Origin: an uncultured Eggerthellaceae bacterium
Lineage (GTDB): Bacteria > Actinomycetota > Coriobacteriia > Coriobacteriales > Eggerthellaceae
Reading direction: 5' to 3'
Assembly (NCBI GenBank): GCA_937892845.1
Contig: CALBGP010000025.1
Span: forward strand, 1 to 64,000
DNA: 64,000 nt
The first letter of the stretch is position 1; each line of letters begins with the position of its first letter. This document shows positions 30,285 to 38,039 of the stretch, piece by piece. The position numbers were made by a program, and so were the translations under genes. The notes under the pieces are model-generated. The model saw nothing but the letters and a program-made list of their open reading frames with translations. It searched no databases and was not told the origin of the DNA.

Positions 30285-31283
30285 ATGGCTGTCACCATCT
30301 ACTATGAGCAGGACTGCGACGCATCCGTCATCCAGAACACGAAGGTCGCCATCATCGGCTACGGATCCCAGGGCCACGCTCACGCCCTGAACCTCATGGA
30401 TTCCGGCGTCGATGTGCGCGTGGGCCTTCGCGAGGGTTCTTCGTCTTGGGCCAAGGCGGAAGAAGCCGGTCTCAAGGTCATGACCATGGACGACGCCGCT
30501 GAAGAAGCAGACCTGGTCATGATGCTGGTCCCCGATGAACTGCAGCCCCAAATCTACCGCGAGCATGTCGAGGCCCATCTCAAGCCCGGCAACACCCTGG
30601 CATTCGCCCATGGCTTCAACATCCACTACGGTTACATCGTTGCCCCCGAAGGCGTGAACGTCATCATGTGCGCACCCAAGGGTCCCGGCCACATCGTGCG
30701 CCGTCAGTACACCGAGGGCTCCGGCGTGCCGTGCCTTGCCTGCGTTGCCCAAGACGCCACCGGCAATGCATGGGATCTTGCCCTGTCCTACGCATGGGGC
30801 GTGGGCGGCGCTCGCTCCGGCGTCATCAAGGCAACGTTCAAGGAGGAGACCGAAGAGGACCTGTTCGGCGAGCAGGCCGTTCTGTGCGGCGGCCTGGTTG
30901 AACTCGTGAAGGCGGGCTTCGAGACCCTGACCGAAGCAGGCTATCCGCCCGAGCTGGCCTACTTCGAGTGCTACCACGAGATGAAGATGATCGTCGACCT
31001 CATGTACGAGAGCGGCATCCACTTCATGAACTACTCCATCTCCAACACCGCAGAGTACGGCGAGTACTACGCAGGACCCAAGGTCATCAACGAGCAGAGC
31101 CGCGAAGCCATGAAGCTCATCCTCGAGCGCATCCAGAACGGCGAGTTCGCGCGCGAGTTCGTCGCCGACTGCGAAAACGGCCACAAGTGGCTCTTCGAAC
31201 AGCGTGAGGCCATCAACGAGCACGAAATCGAAAAGACCGGCGAGAAGATCCGCTCCATGTTCTCCTGGATCAAGAAGGACTAG
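30285..31283 (+). CDS. ilvC: Ketol-acid reductoisomerase (NADP type, class I)
   Basis: 332 residues. Rossmann motif IIGYGSQGHAHALNLMDSG, cofactor loop GLREGSSSW, and metal ligands in LFGEQAVLCGG (Asp/Glu) and AYFECYHEMK. It isomerises and reduces acetolactate. GAAAGGAAG precedes the ATG. A 123-bp GC-rich gap separates it from ilvN; a strong terminator follows. Confidence 0.96.
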   Translation: MAVTIYYEQDCDASVIQNTKVAIIGYGSQGHAHALNLMDSGVDVRVGLREGSSSWAKAEEAGLKVMTMDDAAEEADLVMMLVPDELQPQIYREHVEAHLKPGNTLAFAHGFNIHYGYIVAPEGVNVIMCAPKGPGHIVRRQYTEGSGVPCLACVAQDATGNAWDLALSYAWGVGGARSGVIKATFKEETEEDLFGEQAVLCGGLVELVKAGFETLTEAGYPPELAYFECYHEMKMIVDLMYESGIHFMNYSISNTAEYGEYYAGPKVINEQSREAMKLILERIQNGEFAREFVADCENGHKWLFEQREAINEHEIEKTGEKIRSMFSWIKKD

Positions 31284-31353
31284 CCGCCACACTGGCGCAG
31301 CAGGCTCCACCACCAGGCTGCACCAGCAGCTTGACCAGCAGCCCCATCAACCG

Positions 31354-31380
31354 AAACGCCGGCCCCGCGCCGGCGTTTTT
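31354..31380 (+). terminator. Terminator of the ilv operon
   Basis: Perfect stem ACGCCGGC / GCCGGCGT with a 5-base loop, followed by TTTT. Confidence 0.9.
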
Positions 31381-31479
31381 CGTGCCCGGTTTTCATGCCC
31401 GGTTTTCATGCCCGGAAGCGTCCCACGCGCCGAGGAGCCTTAAGGCGAAAGGCCCGCCCCAAGGCAGAGCCGGGAAAAG

Positions 31480-31503
31480 AAAGGCGACCCGCAGGTCGCC
31501 TTT
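31480..31503 (-). terminator. Terminator of groEL
   Basis: Perfect 10-bp stem AAAGGCGACC / GGTCGCCTTT with a 4-base loop; on the minus strand it runs on into TTCTTTTC. It sits 55 bp past the groEL stop. Confidence 0.85.
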
Positions 31504-31557
31504 CTCCACAGGGGCCGAGAACCCCATGTATGCAATCGAAATTCGCCGAAGCGGCTC

Positions 31558-33186
31558 TTACATCATGCCGCCCATGCCTGCACCGCCGGCAAGAGCGGAC
31601 AGGTCCGGACCCTCCTTGGGGATCTCGTTGACGGTTGCCTCGGTGATCAGGATCAGGCCGGCAACGGAGACAGCGGACTGCAGCGCAGTGCGGGTGACCT
31701 TGACGGGGTCGGAAACGCCCATCTCAATCATGTTGCCATACTGGCCGTTTGCGCAGTTCAGGCCTTCGCCCTTTGCCATGCCCTTGACCTTCTCCACCAC
31801 GACGGAACCCTCAAAGCCGGCGTTCTGGGCAATGGTGCGCATAGGAGCCTCGAGAGCCTTGCGGATGATGGCCACGCCGACTTCCTCGTCATGATCAGCG
31901 CACTCAACGGCGTCCAGGGCGGGCAGAGCGTGCAGCAGCGCAACGCCGCCGCCGGGGACAATGCCCTCTTCGACAGCCGCGCGGGTTGCCTGCAGAGCGT
32001 CCTCGATGCGGCTCTTCTTCTCCTTGAGCTCAGCCTCGGTCGCGGCGCCGACACGCAGAACCGCAACGCCGCCGGCCAGCTTGGCCAGACGCTCATGCAG
32101 CTTCTCGCGGTCGAACTCGGAATCGGTGTGCTCCATCTCGGCACGGATCTGGTCGACGCGGTCCTGGATGGCCTGCTTGTCGCCGGAGCCGTCGATGATG
32201 GTGGTGGCGTCCTTGGTGACCTTGACGGTCTTGGCATGGCCCAGAAGCGATGCGTTGGCATCGGCGAGCGTCATGCCGAAATCAGGCGTGATGACCTGGC
32301 CGCCGGTCACGATGGCGATATCCTCCAGCATGCGCTTGCGGCGGTCGCCGAAGCCGGGAGCCTTGACGGCAACGCAGTTGAAGGTGCCGCGCAGCTTGTT
32401 CAACAGGATGGTGGCCAGCGCCTCGCCATCCAGATCCTCGGCGATGATCAGCAGCGGACGGCCGGACTTCATGACCTCTTCCAGCAAAGGCAGCAGATCC
32501 TGGATGCTGGAGATCTTCTGGTCGGTGATCAGGATGAAGGGATCCTTGAGGACAGCCTCCATGCGCTCCATGTCGGTAGCCATGTACGGGGAGATGTAGC
32601 CCTTGTCGAACTGCATGCCCTCAACAGTTTCAATGTCCATGCCGAAGGTCTGGGACTCCTCGACAGAGATGACGCCGTCATTGCCCACAACGGCCATGGC
32701 TTCGGCGATCTTCTGGCCGATAATCTCGTCACCTGCGGAAATGGTGCCGACGTTTGCAATCTGCTCCTGGCCGGACACGGGGATTGCGTCAGCCTTCATG
32801 GCAGCCACGATGGCGTCGGTGGCCTTTTCGATACCGCGGCGGACAGCCAGGGGGTTGGCACCGGCGGTCACGTTGCGCAGACCTTCGGTCACGATGACGT
32901 CGGTCAGCAGGGTTGCGGTGGTGGTACCGTCGCCAGCACCGTCGTTGGTCTTGGTGGCGGCTTCCTTCACCAGCTGAGCACCCATGTTCTCAACGGGATC
33001 CTCCAGCTCGATCTCCTTGGCCACGGAAACGCCGTCGTTGGTGATGGTGGGGGCGCCGTAGGTGCGCTCAAGGGCAACGTAGCGGCCCTTGGGGCCAAGC
33101 GTGACCTTGACTGCGTCGGAAAGCTTGGTGACGCCGGCGGCAAGGCCGCTGCGTGCGTCAGCCTGGAACTTGATTTCTTTAGCCAT
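31558..33186 (-). CDS. groL: Chaperonin GroEL (Hsp60)
   Basis: 542 residues. Nucleotide-binding DGAGDGTTTATLLTD, apical-domain region and equatorial GIVPGGGVALLHA are present. The tail ends GGAGMGGMM, typical of group I chaperonins. It forms the 14-mer folding chamber with GroES, encoded 42 bp upstream. Confidence 0.98.
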   Translation of the reverse strand: MAKEIKFQADARSGLAAGVTKLSDAVKVTLGPKGRYVALERTYGAPTITNDGVSVAKEIELEDPVENMGAQLVKEAATKTNDGAGDGTTTATLLTDVIVTEGLRNVTAGANPLAVRRGIEKATDAIVAAMKADAIPVSGQEQIANVGTISAGDEIIGQKIAEAMAVVGNDGVISVEESQTFGMDIETVEGMQFDKGYISPYMATDMERMEAVLKDPFILITDQKISSIQDLLPLLEEVMKSGRPLLIIAEDLDGEALATILLNKLRGTFNCVAVKAPGFGDRRKRMLEDIAIVTGGQVITPDFGMTLADANASLLGHAKTVKVTKDATTIIDGSGDKQAIQDRVDQIRAEMEHTDSEFDREKLHERLAKLAGGVAVLRVGAATEAELKEKKSRIEDALQATRAAVEEGIVPGGGVALLHALPALDAVECADHDEEVGVAIIRKALEAPMRTIAQNAGFEGSVVVEKVKGMAKGEGLNCANGQYGNMIEMGVSDPVKVTRTALQSAVSVAGLILITEATVNEIPKEGPDLSALAGGAGMGGMM

Positions 33187-33228
33187 TGCTATCTACTCCT
33201 TCGATATGCGGAATCGTGATAGGCGGAA

Positions 33229-33519
33229 TTAATCGGTGTAAACGGCGAACAGATCGTCGGCGCGCAGAATGAGGACTTCTTCGCCATCGATGGTCACTTC
33301 GGTGCCACCGAACTTGCCGTAGAGAACGCGGTCGCCTTCCTTGACGGGCATGGGAACCAGCTTGCCGTCTTTGTCGAAACGGCCTTCACCAGCTGCCAGG
33401 ACAATGCCGCTCTGCGGCTTTTCCTTGGAGCTGGAGGCCAGGATGAGGCCGGATGCCGTGGTGGTTTCTGCTTCGTCGCGCTTGATGATCACGCGATCGC
33501 CCAAAGGTTTGAGATTCAT
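33229..33519 (-). CDS. groS: Co-chaperonin GroES
   Basis: 96 residues. MNLKPLGDRVIIKRDE, the mobile loop TTTASGLILASSSKEKPQSG and the ending EVLILRADDLFAVY are family hallmarks. GAGGAAAGG precedes the ATG. A CIRCE-like operator and promoter lie 60-120 bp upstream. Confidence 0.98.
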   Translation of the reverse strand: MNLKPLGDRVIIKRDEAETTTASGLILASSSKEKPQSGIVLAAGEGRFDKDGKLVPMPVKEGDRVLYGKFGGTEVTIDGEEVLILRADDLFAVYTD

Positions 33520-33577
33520 GAACTTGTCCTTTCCTCATGACCTTTTCAAACAGGTTGGTGCTAGGGTCTCAGGAGTG

Positions 33578-33604
33578 CTAGCACTCTGAGCCTTCGACTG
33601 CTAA
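33578..33604. promoter_or_regulatory. CIRCE operator (HrcA site)
   Basis: CTAGCACTC, a 9-bp spacer, then GACTGCTAA. Each arm has one change from the consensus TTAGCACTC-N9-GAGTGCTAA. It lies just downstream of the groES promoter, where HrcA would block heat-shock transcription. Confidence 0.85.
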
Positions 33605-33613
33605 CAAAGCGAT

Positions 33614-33641
33614 ATAGTAACACCCGCCCTAGGTCATTCAA
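33614..33641 (-). promoter_or_regulatory. groESL promoter
   Basis: On the minus strand -35 TTGAAT (33641-33636), 16-bp spacer, -10 TACTAT (33619-33614). The CIRCE site follows within about 10 bp. Confidence 0.7.
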
Positions 33642-33710
33642 CCCCTTTCGCAGAAAATCTCAGTGTCCTGCACTCATGTTGCCTAAATGTTGAATTGCAA
33701 GTTCCGACGA

Positions 33711-34232
33711 TCAGCCGATGATCTTGGCGTTGTTCGCATATTCGAACGCATCATCCACATACACCTCTGCGTTGTTCTTCTGGCGCTCGACCTCCTCCTC
33801 GGTGAACGTGCGCTTGACCACACCGGGGACGCCCGCCACCAGCGAGCGTTCGGGAATCACGGAACCCTCTTTGACCAGGGCACCCGCCGCAATGATGGAG
33901 CCGCGGCCCACCTTCGCCCCGTTCATGACGGTGGCATGCATGCCCACGATCACATCATCCTCGATGACCGCGCCGTGCACGATGGCGTTGTGGCCCACGG
34001 AAACGCGCTCGCCGATGACGATGGGCAGGTCGTAATCCGCATGCAGCATGGCGTTGTCCTGAACGTTGGAATCCTTGCCGATGGTGATGGACGAAACCTC
34101 GGCACGCATGGAAGCGCCGAACCACACGGAGGAATTCTCCCCCAGGTGGATATCGCCGGCAAGCGTGGCGCTGTCGGCTACGAAAGCAGCCTTCTCAACG
34201 TCGGGGCGCATGCCCTTGAATTCGATGATCAT
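33711..34232 (-). CDS. Gamma-carbonic anhydrase-like hexapeptide-repeat protein
   Basis: 173 residues from the ATG at 34232 (AGAGGAGG upstream). Left-handed beta-helix repeats run through most of the chain. The three zinc His are visible in AMLHAD, VSVGHNAIVHG, with a further VGMHAT. The C-terminal helix (EEEVERQKNNAEVYVDDA) closes the fold. Relatives are YrdA/PaaY-type; carbonic anhydrase activity is not certain for this branch. Confidence 0.88.
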   Translation of the reverse strand: MIIEFKGMRPDVEKAAFVADSATLAGDIHLGENSSVWFGASMRAEVSSITIGKDSNVQDNAMLHADYDLPIVIGERVSVGHNAIVHGAVIEDDVIVGMHATVMNGAKVGRGSIIAAGALVKEGSVIPERSLVAGVPGVVKRTFTEEEVERQKNNAEVYVDDAFEYANNAKIIG

Positions 34233-34325
34233 ATTGTTCCTCCTCTTATAGAACTTCGGTATGTCGAACGGACCGAAAGCGCCCAAGGGGGCGCCGGCCG
34301 CTCAGCCGGAGCAAAAGCCGCAATG

Positions 34326-34805
34326 CTAGCGGACAAGCCAGGGACGCAGCCATTCCAGCAACGCCTCGCACCCACGCAGCACGTCAGCGTAGGTGATGTC
34401 GAAATCCCCCGTATACCAGGGATCGGCAACATCGGGCGCGTCATCAGTCGAGGCGCCCTCCGTGTATTCCAGCAGCTTGTGCACCTTGCCTTCGGGATCG
34501 CCCTTGAGCATACGGCGCATGTTGCGGATGTTAGCAGAGTCCATGCCCACGAACACATCGAAGCGCCCGTAATCCGACGAGCACAACCGCACGGCATGCT
34601 TGCCTTCGCACGAGATGCCGTGCTCTGCCAGCTTGCGACGCGTGCCGTGGTGCACCGGCTCGCCGATCTCCTCCGTGGAAGTAGCGGATGATTCGATATG
34701 GAAGCGGTCTGCCAACCCCGCGCGTGCCACAAGGTCCTTCATGACGAATTCGGCCATCGTGGAGCGGCAGATGTTCCCGTGGCATACGAACATGATTCTG
34801 TGCAT
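34326..34805 (-). CDS. Low-molecular-weight protein tyrosine phosphatase
   Basis: 159 residues from the ATG at 34805 (GAGGAAG 7 bases upstream). The P-loop CHGNICRS (C8 to R14, CX5R) follows the start MHRIMFV; the general acid is in ADPWYTGDFD. The enzyme dephosphorylates protein tyrosines. Codons 4-13 are the attachment core at 34766-34796, so the start codon, Shine-Dalgarno and promoter now come from the inserted element, yet the gene is intact. Confidence 0.93.
   Translation of the reverse strand: MHRIMFVCHGNICRSTMAEFVMKDLVARAGLADRFHIESSATSTEEIGEPVHHGTRRKLAEHGISCEGKHAVRLCSSDYGRFDVFVGMDSANIRNMRRMLKGDPEGKVHKLLEYTEGASTDDAPDVADPWYTGDFDITYADVLRGCEALLEWLRPWLVR
34766..34796. repeat. Attachment site, integrase-proximal (attL-like)
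   Basis: 31 bp within the 5' codons of the phosphatase gene. The right-hand 11 bases ACGAACATGAT recur exactly at 45035-45045 and 47881-47891. Over 31 bp it matches the second copy at 26 positions and the third at 24, all in the same orientation. Confidence 0.75.
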
Positions 34806-34923
34806 CCTTGGACTTCCTCTCATATATCAGGATTTCCGCAGGTGATAAATGCTGTTCGTATGTCATCGCCCAGTCGCGGAATCCCGAATCGACTCGTGCA
34901 TGAGCGGATATTTTCCGCCGCAA

Positions 34924-34964
34924 AAGTTGTAAATTCGGTTGTAAACCTCGCGGATTTACAACTT
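34924..34964. repeat. TTGTAAA box cluster beside attL (possible integrase arm sites)
   Basis: AAGTTGTAAAT at 34924-34934 and its inverse ATTTACAACTT at 34954-34964 flank GTTGTAAAC (34938-34946). The set lies between the att core and the integrase stop. It could also serve as the int terminator hairpin. A related AAGTTGTGAA occurs at 44941-44950, near the other att site. Confidence 0.5.
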
Positions 34965-34977
34965 CGTACACTTTAGC

Positions 34978-36174
34978 TTACGCGGCACCATCCGTCATGC
35001 GGAGCATGTCGCCCCTCACGTCCTCGAATCCAAGGTGGGTGTACGTGTTGTATGTCACGCTAATGTCCGAGTGCCCCATGATGTACTTGAGCTTCGCGGG
35101 GTCCATCCCCTTGCGAGCCATCTTGGAGCAGAACGTGTGTCGGCAGACATGCGGGGTAATCTTGGGAAGCCCCTTCTTGTAAATGCTATTGTGCTTGCGG
35201 AGGGAGAGCTGGAAGTACTTCTCCCAGTGCATCGCAACCTTCGGCATGCCGTTTTTGTCCAGAAGCAGGAATCCGCTTACCCCGTCAACGACGGGCTCGA
35301 CGGGTGGGTTGGCACGCTTTTGAAGGATTGCCTTGAAGTATTCTTTGACTTCCTCGGACATGGGCACGTATCGCTCGCCGCTTTTCGTTTTGGGGCGCTC
35401 GATGTAGTACCTCATATCGCTGCCCCTCTGCAGCTGCTTGTTGACGCGGATGCTTCCGTTTTCGAAGTCGAGGTCAGATTTTGTGAGACCGCAGAACTCC
35501 GAGATGCGCAGCCCCGTGTTGAAGAGGATGTAGAACGCTTCGTAGTATCGCGAGTAATGCTTATCTCCCTTGATGAAATCGAGGAACCTGCGCTCGTCCC
35601 GTGGGGACAAGGCCTCGCGCGCAATGGAGTCGTTGACGAGTACGGTGGCGAGCTCGAAGTTGAACGGGTTGCGCCTGATGAGGTCGTCTTCCTCCGCAAG
35701 CTGGAAAGCTGGGCGAAGCACTCCTCGAATGCAGTGAATCGCGCTGTAGCTTTTCCCGAGCTCGCCTTGAAGATAGATGAGCCAATTCTTCGCGTCGAGC
35801 GTCGTTATATCGCCGATTTTCCTGCTTCCGAACGCGTCCTTGGCGAGAAAGTTCGTAACCGTCTTATAGCCCGCGCGCGTAGTCGGGCGCACCGCCGTCT
35901 TGGTCGCGACGTACTTTTCAAGCAATTCGAGAACGGTCATCCCGCTTGGTGCAACGCGGTCAAACAGATCGCGTTGCACCTGCTTCTCGATTTCGCGGAG
36001 GCACGGCCCCGACTTTTTGCCCTTGGGAGGGAGGTCGTGCGTGGTAAGCGTCCATGAGTACTTGTACTTCGTCTTGCCTTTCACATCTTTGAACTTGAAA
36101 TAGTACTGGCCGTTCGGGCGCTGCCCCTCTCCTTGGCGAAGGATGCGCCCCTTGCTGTCTTTCCTCGTGGGCAC
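34978..36174 (-). CDS. int: Tyrosine recombinase / phage-type integrase
   Basis: 398 residues. An N-terminal arm/AP2-like DNA-binding region (about 1-70), a core-binding SAM-like domain (about 75-170) and a catalytic domain follow. The catalytic Arg is in NTGLRISEFCGL, the box II in TPHVCRHTFCSKMARKG, the His in IMGHSDISV and the nucleophile Tyr in TYNTYTHLG. All key residues are present, so it should be active. It belongs to the element; its target is inferred to be the adjacent phosphatase gene. Confidence 0.93.
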   Translation of the reverse strand: MPTRKDSKGRILRQGEGQRPNGQYYFKFKDVKGKTKYKYSWTLTTHDLPPKGKKSGPCLREIEKQVQRDLFDRVAPSGMTVLELLEKYVATKTAVRPTTRAGYKTVTNFLAKDAFGSRKIGDITTLDAKNWLIYLQGELGKSYSAIHCIRGVLRPAFQLAEEDDLIRRNPFNFELATVLVNDSIAREALSPRDERRFLDFIKGDKHYSRYYEAFYILFNTGLRISEFCGLTKSDLDFENGSIRVNKQLQRGSDMRYYIERPKTKSGERYVPMSEEVKEYFKAILQKRANPPVEPVVDGVSGFLLLDKNGMPKVAMHWEKYFQLSLRKHNSIYKKGLPKITPHVCRHTFCSKMARKGMDPAKLKYIMGHSDISVTYNTYTHLGFEDVRGDMLRMTDGAA

Positions 36175-36198
36175 TCTTGTCGCCTCCTCTCCTTATGG

Positions 36199-36238
36199 AT
36201 GTGCCCCGATGCTGCTTCGCTGGTGCATCGGGGCACAT
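36199..36238. repeat. 13-bp inverted repeat between xis and int
   Basis: Perfect arms ATGTGCCCCGATG / CATCGGGGCACAT with a 14-base loop and no U-run on either side. It sits about 25 bp before the int start, where it could act as an attenuator or a protein site controlling int. Confidence 0.7.
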
Positions 36239-36281
36239 AATTGCTAGTGGTACGGGCTGCGCGGGATTGCTTTCGAGAATC

Positions 36282-36524
36282 CTAGCGACGATTCGTGTTC
36301 CAATACAGCAGATCGCTTACAAAGTAATAGCGATGAGATGAGTCATAGCAGTGACGAAGATGCGCAGGCCCGATGCCATCACCGCTGTCTACCATCAACT
36401 GCAAAAGCCTGGTTGCCCCAAGAAACTTCTTTGCCTCCTCTTCGTCAACGACCAACATGGCATTTTCGAGCATGCTGTACACAGGATTCTCAGACGCATC
36501 CCGAACACTTGTCTCCTTGCTCAT
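36282..36524 (-). CDS. Probable excisionase (small DNA-binding protein)
   Basis: 80 residues from the ATG at 36524 (AAGGAGG upstream). The C-terminal half (AKKFLGATRLLQLMVDSGDG through YYFVSDLLYWNTNRR) has the layout of winged-helix excisionases: helix-turn-helix, a wing with aromatic residues, then a short helix. It lies just upstream of int on the same strand, the usual place for a recombination directionality factor. The assignment rests on shape and position. Confidence 0.6.
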   Translation of the reverse strand: MSKETSVRDASENPVYSMLENAMLVVDEEEAKKFLGATRLLQLMVDSGDGIGPAHLRHCYDSSHRYYFVSDLLYWNTNRR

Positions 36525-36781
36525 TCGAGCCTCCTTTTCAATCGGCGTTGCTTGCAACGCAATTTCAATTCGACCCGAGAGTACCCGCACCGTTGCGCAT
36601 CAGCAAATCGAGAAAACCCTGATAAATCAGTATTTTTGTTTGCATCCGTTCATAAATGAGGAGAAAAAAGTCAGTGCTATATTTCGAGATTCACGGGGTC
36701 TCCATACGCATGTCCTTCGCCCGTGCGCATCTCGCTTCGCTCGATGCTCGTGGGTTTATTTGTATGAAGTACGCGGGCGTT

Positions 36782-36842
36782 GGGCATGGGACTGTCGGCT
36801 ATGCCGACCGCAGCGCACGCTGCGTCAGTCCCCCTTATGCCC
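36782..36842 (+). ncRNA. Three-way-junction structure followed by a T-rich tract
   Basis: GGGCAT + GGGACT (36782-36793) pair with AGTCCC (36827-36832) and ATGCCC (36837-36842). Inside are two hairpins: GTCGGC-TAT-GCCGAC (36794-36808) and CGCAGC-GCAC-GCTGCG (36809-36824). Nearly every base is paired, and TTTTGCCTTTTTT follows. As RNA it would be a compact structured transcript end; as single-stranded DNA it could be an origin. The ncRNA label is tentative. Confidence 0.4.
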
Positions 36843-36917
36843 TTTTGCCTTTTTTGCCCCCGAAGCGTATAGCGGAGGGAGCCAAGGCGATTTCTCCTGA
36901 TATATGGCGTGAAACGC

Positions 36918-37060
36918 TGTAGAAAACAAGGCATGTTTTAGGGGTTGGATTTGTCGAAGATTGCGACAGTTGTAGAAAGCGCTTCGGCAAGCCCCATAAA
37001 CGGGGTGATCTTCTCGGAGTTTTTCTACAAGTTCAGGCGTAAAGTGACGACGTGTAGAAA
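36918..37060. repeat. TGTAGAAA iteron-like boxes
   Basis: TGTAGAAA occurs at 36918-36925, 36971-36978 and 37053-37060, with an inverted copy TTTCTACA at 37022-37029. Two are followed by GYGC. Such spaced repeats suggest binding sites for a replication initiator, integrase or regulator. Confidence 0.5.
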
Positions 37061-37092
37061 GTGCGTCTTGAGTGTCCGCGAAGCAAAAAATA

Positions 37093-37123
37093 AAGGGCGC
37101 AGCGATTGTTTCGCTGCGCCCTT
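37093..37123 (-). terminator. Terminator of the small-ORF pair
   Basis: Perfect 13-bp stem AAGGGCGCAGCGA / TCGCTGCGCCCTT with a 5-base loop; on the minus strand TATTTTTT follows. It sits 11 bp past the stop of the gene ending at 37134. Confidence 0.9.
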
Positions 37124-37133
37124 CGGCGTCTTT

Positions 37134-37415
37134 TCAGTCGTAGATTATCGGAGCGGGCACGAGCTGCCAAGCTGTGCCTAGATGATTTACCCCAAGGACG
37201 TACAGGTCAAGCTCCTCGTCGTAGAACACCGGCTCGCCCGTGTGCTCCATGACAAACGACGGGTCCTGTATGATGTACCACTGGAAAATCTCCTCCCACG
37301 GCGCCCAGTCCCCGCTCACAAGCTCAAGCGGGCGCTTTGCCATCTCGTTTGCGAGCACCATGTTCCCGCACGTCTCGGCGAGGTCGGCGTAGGTCTTGAT
37401 GCCGTAGTCACTCAT
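37134..37415 (-). CDS. Small hypothetical protein (element cargo)
   Basis: 93 residues from the ATG at 37415, chosen for the purine-rich GGAGGGGAAAGG upstream. Acidic, soluble, rich in Trp and Tyr (GDWAPWEEIFQWYIIQD), with no membrane helix. It overlaps the preceding gene by 8 bp, so the two are coupled. I do not recognise a family. Confidence 0.65.
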   Translation of the reverse strand: MSDYGIKTYADLAETCGNMVLANEMAKRPLELVSGDWAPWEEIFQWYIIQDPSFVMEHTGEPVFYDEELDLYVLGVNHLGTAWQLVPAPIIYD

Positions 37416-37761
37416 CGCCTTTCCCCTCCGCTTCCCGTTCCTCAATTCGCTTGAGGCATTCCGCCACGCAGTAGCGCATGGTGCGCAGGGCCTCGCAGTC
37501 GATGCTTTCCGCGAGGATGTCCCCGTCGAGGACGACCTCGCCCAGAGCGTTCACGAACCGCCACTCCATCACGTTGTCGATGCGCTTGAGCACGTCCTTC
37601 AGGGTGCCGCCGTCGCGCATGGGGGCGTTCCCGTCCACCCTCGCCATGCGCTCAAGCTCCTTGGCCTTCGCCGAGCAGATGCGGGCGGTGCGCCTGAGCA
37701 CCTGCGCCCTCCACGTGGCCTCCTCTTGGGGGCTGTTGGGTTCAAGACGCTCCTTGTCCAT
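37408..37761 (-). CDS. Small hypothetical protein (element cargo)
   Basis: 117 residues from the ATG at 37761 (AAGGAGG upstream). Highly charged and predicted helical (RRTARICSAKAKELERMARV, CVAECLKRIEEREAEGKGDE), with no membrane segment. Unknown family. First gene of a two-gene unit that ends at the terminator at 37093-37123. Confidence 0.65.
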   Translation of the reverse strand: MDKERLEPNSPQEEATWRAQVLRRTARICSAKAKELERMARVDGNAPMRDGGTLKDVLKRIDNVMEWRFVNALGEVVLDGDILAESIDCEALRTMRYCVAECLKRIEEREAEGKGDE

Positions 37762-37908
37762 CGTGTACCTCCTTATCTCCGTTTCAGAGGCACCCGACGC
37801 CGCAGGCGTCTTCCACACATGCCCATCCAAAGCCCAGCGAAAGACCTTCAAAGGTCGGTGCGCCGTCGTTGATCCTACTTCGCGGTATTCCGGAGCATCT
37901 GGGCAAAA

Positions 37909-37948
37909 AACAAGGGAGGCATCCGCCATGGCGGACGCCTCCCTTGTT
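37909..37948 (-). terminator. Terminator of the surface-protein series
   Basis: A long stem with a single mismatch, arms AACAAGGGAGGC / GCCTCCCTTGTT closing on TCCGCCATGGCGGA. On the minus strand it is followed by TTTTTGCCC. It lies about 90 bp past the gene ending at 38040. Confidence 0.9.
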
Positions 37949-38039
37949 CGAGGAATGGACACCTGCACGCGACCAGGGGGAGCGTGCGGGTCTGTGAGGG
38001 CTATGCCCGAACACAGTACGTGCCGTCGCGGTCCCGTCG

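Larger units (their letters stand above)
36525..37092. other. Structured noncoding segment between xis and the next gene
   Basis: About 570 bp without a credible gene; open frames here lack ribosome sites and have unlikely composition. It contains the three-arm fold at 36782-36842, four TGTAGAAA boxes (36918-37060) and T-rich tracts. It may be an origin, a transfer origin, an integrase arm region or an RNA gene; the sequence does not decide. Confidence 0.5.

Noticed and set aside
36373..36934. Open frames on both strands in the xis-proximal noncoding region
   Set aside because: No ribosome sites and no similarity; the DNA there is dominated by foldback structure and short repeats.
36945..37181. 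78-codon plus-strand frame
   Set aside because: Runs through the strong terminator at 37093-37123 and into a gene on the other strand; no start signal.
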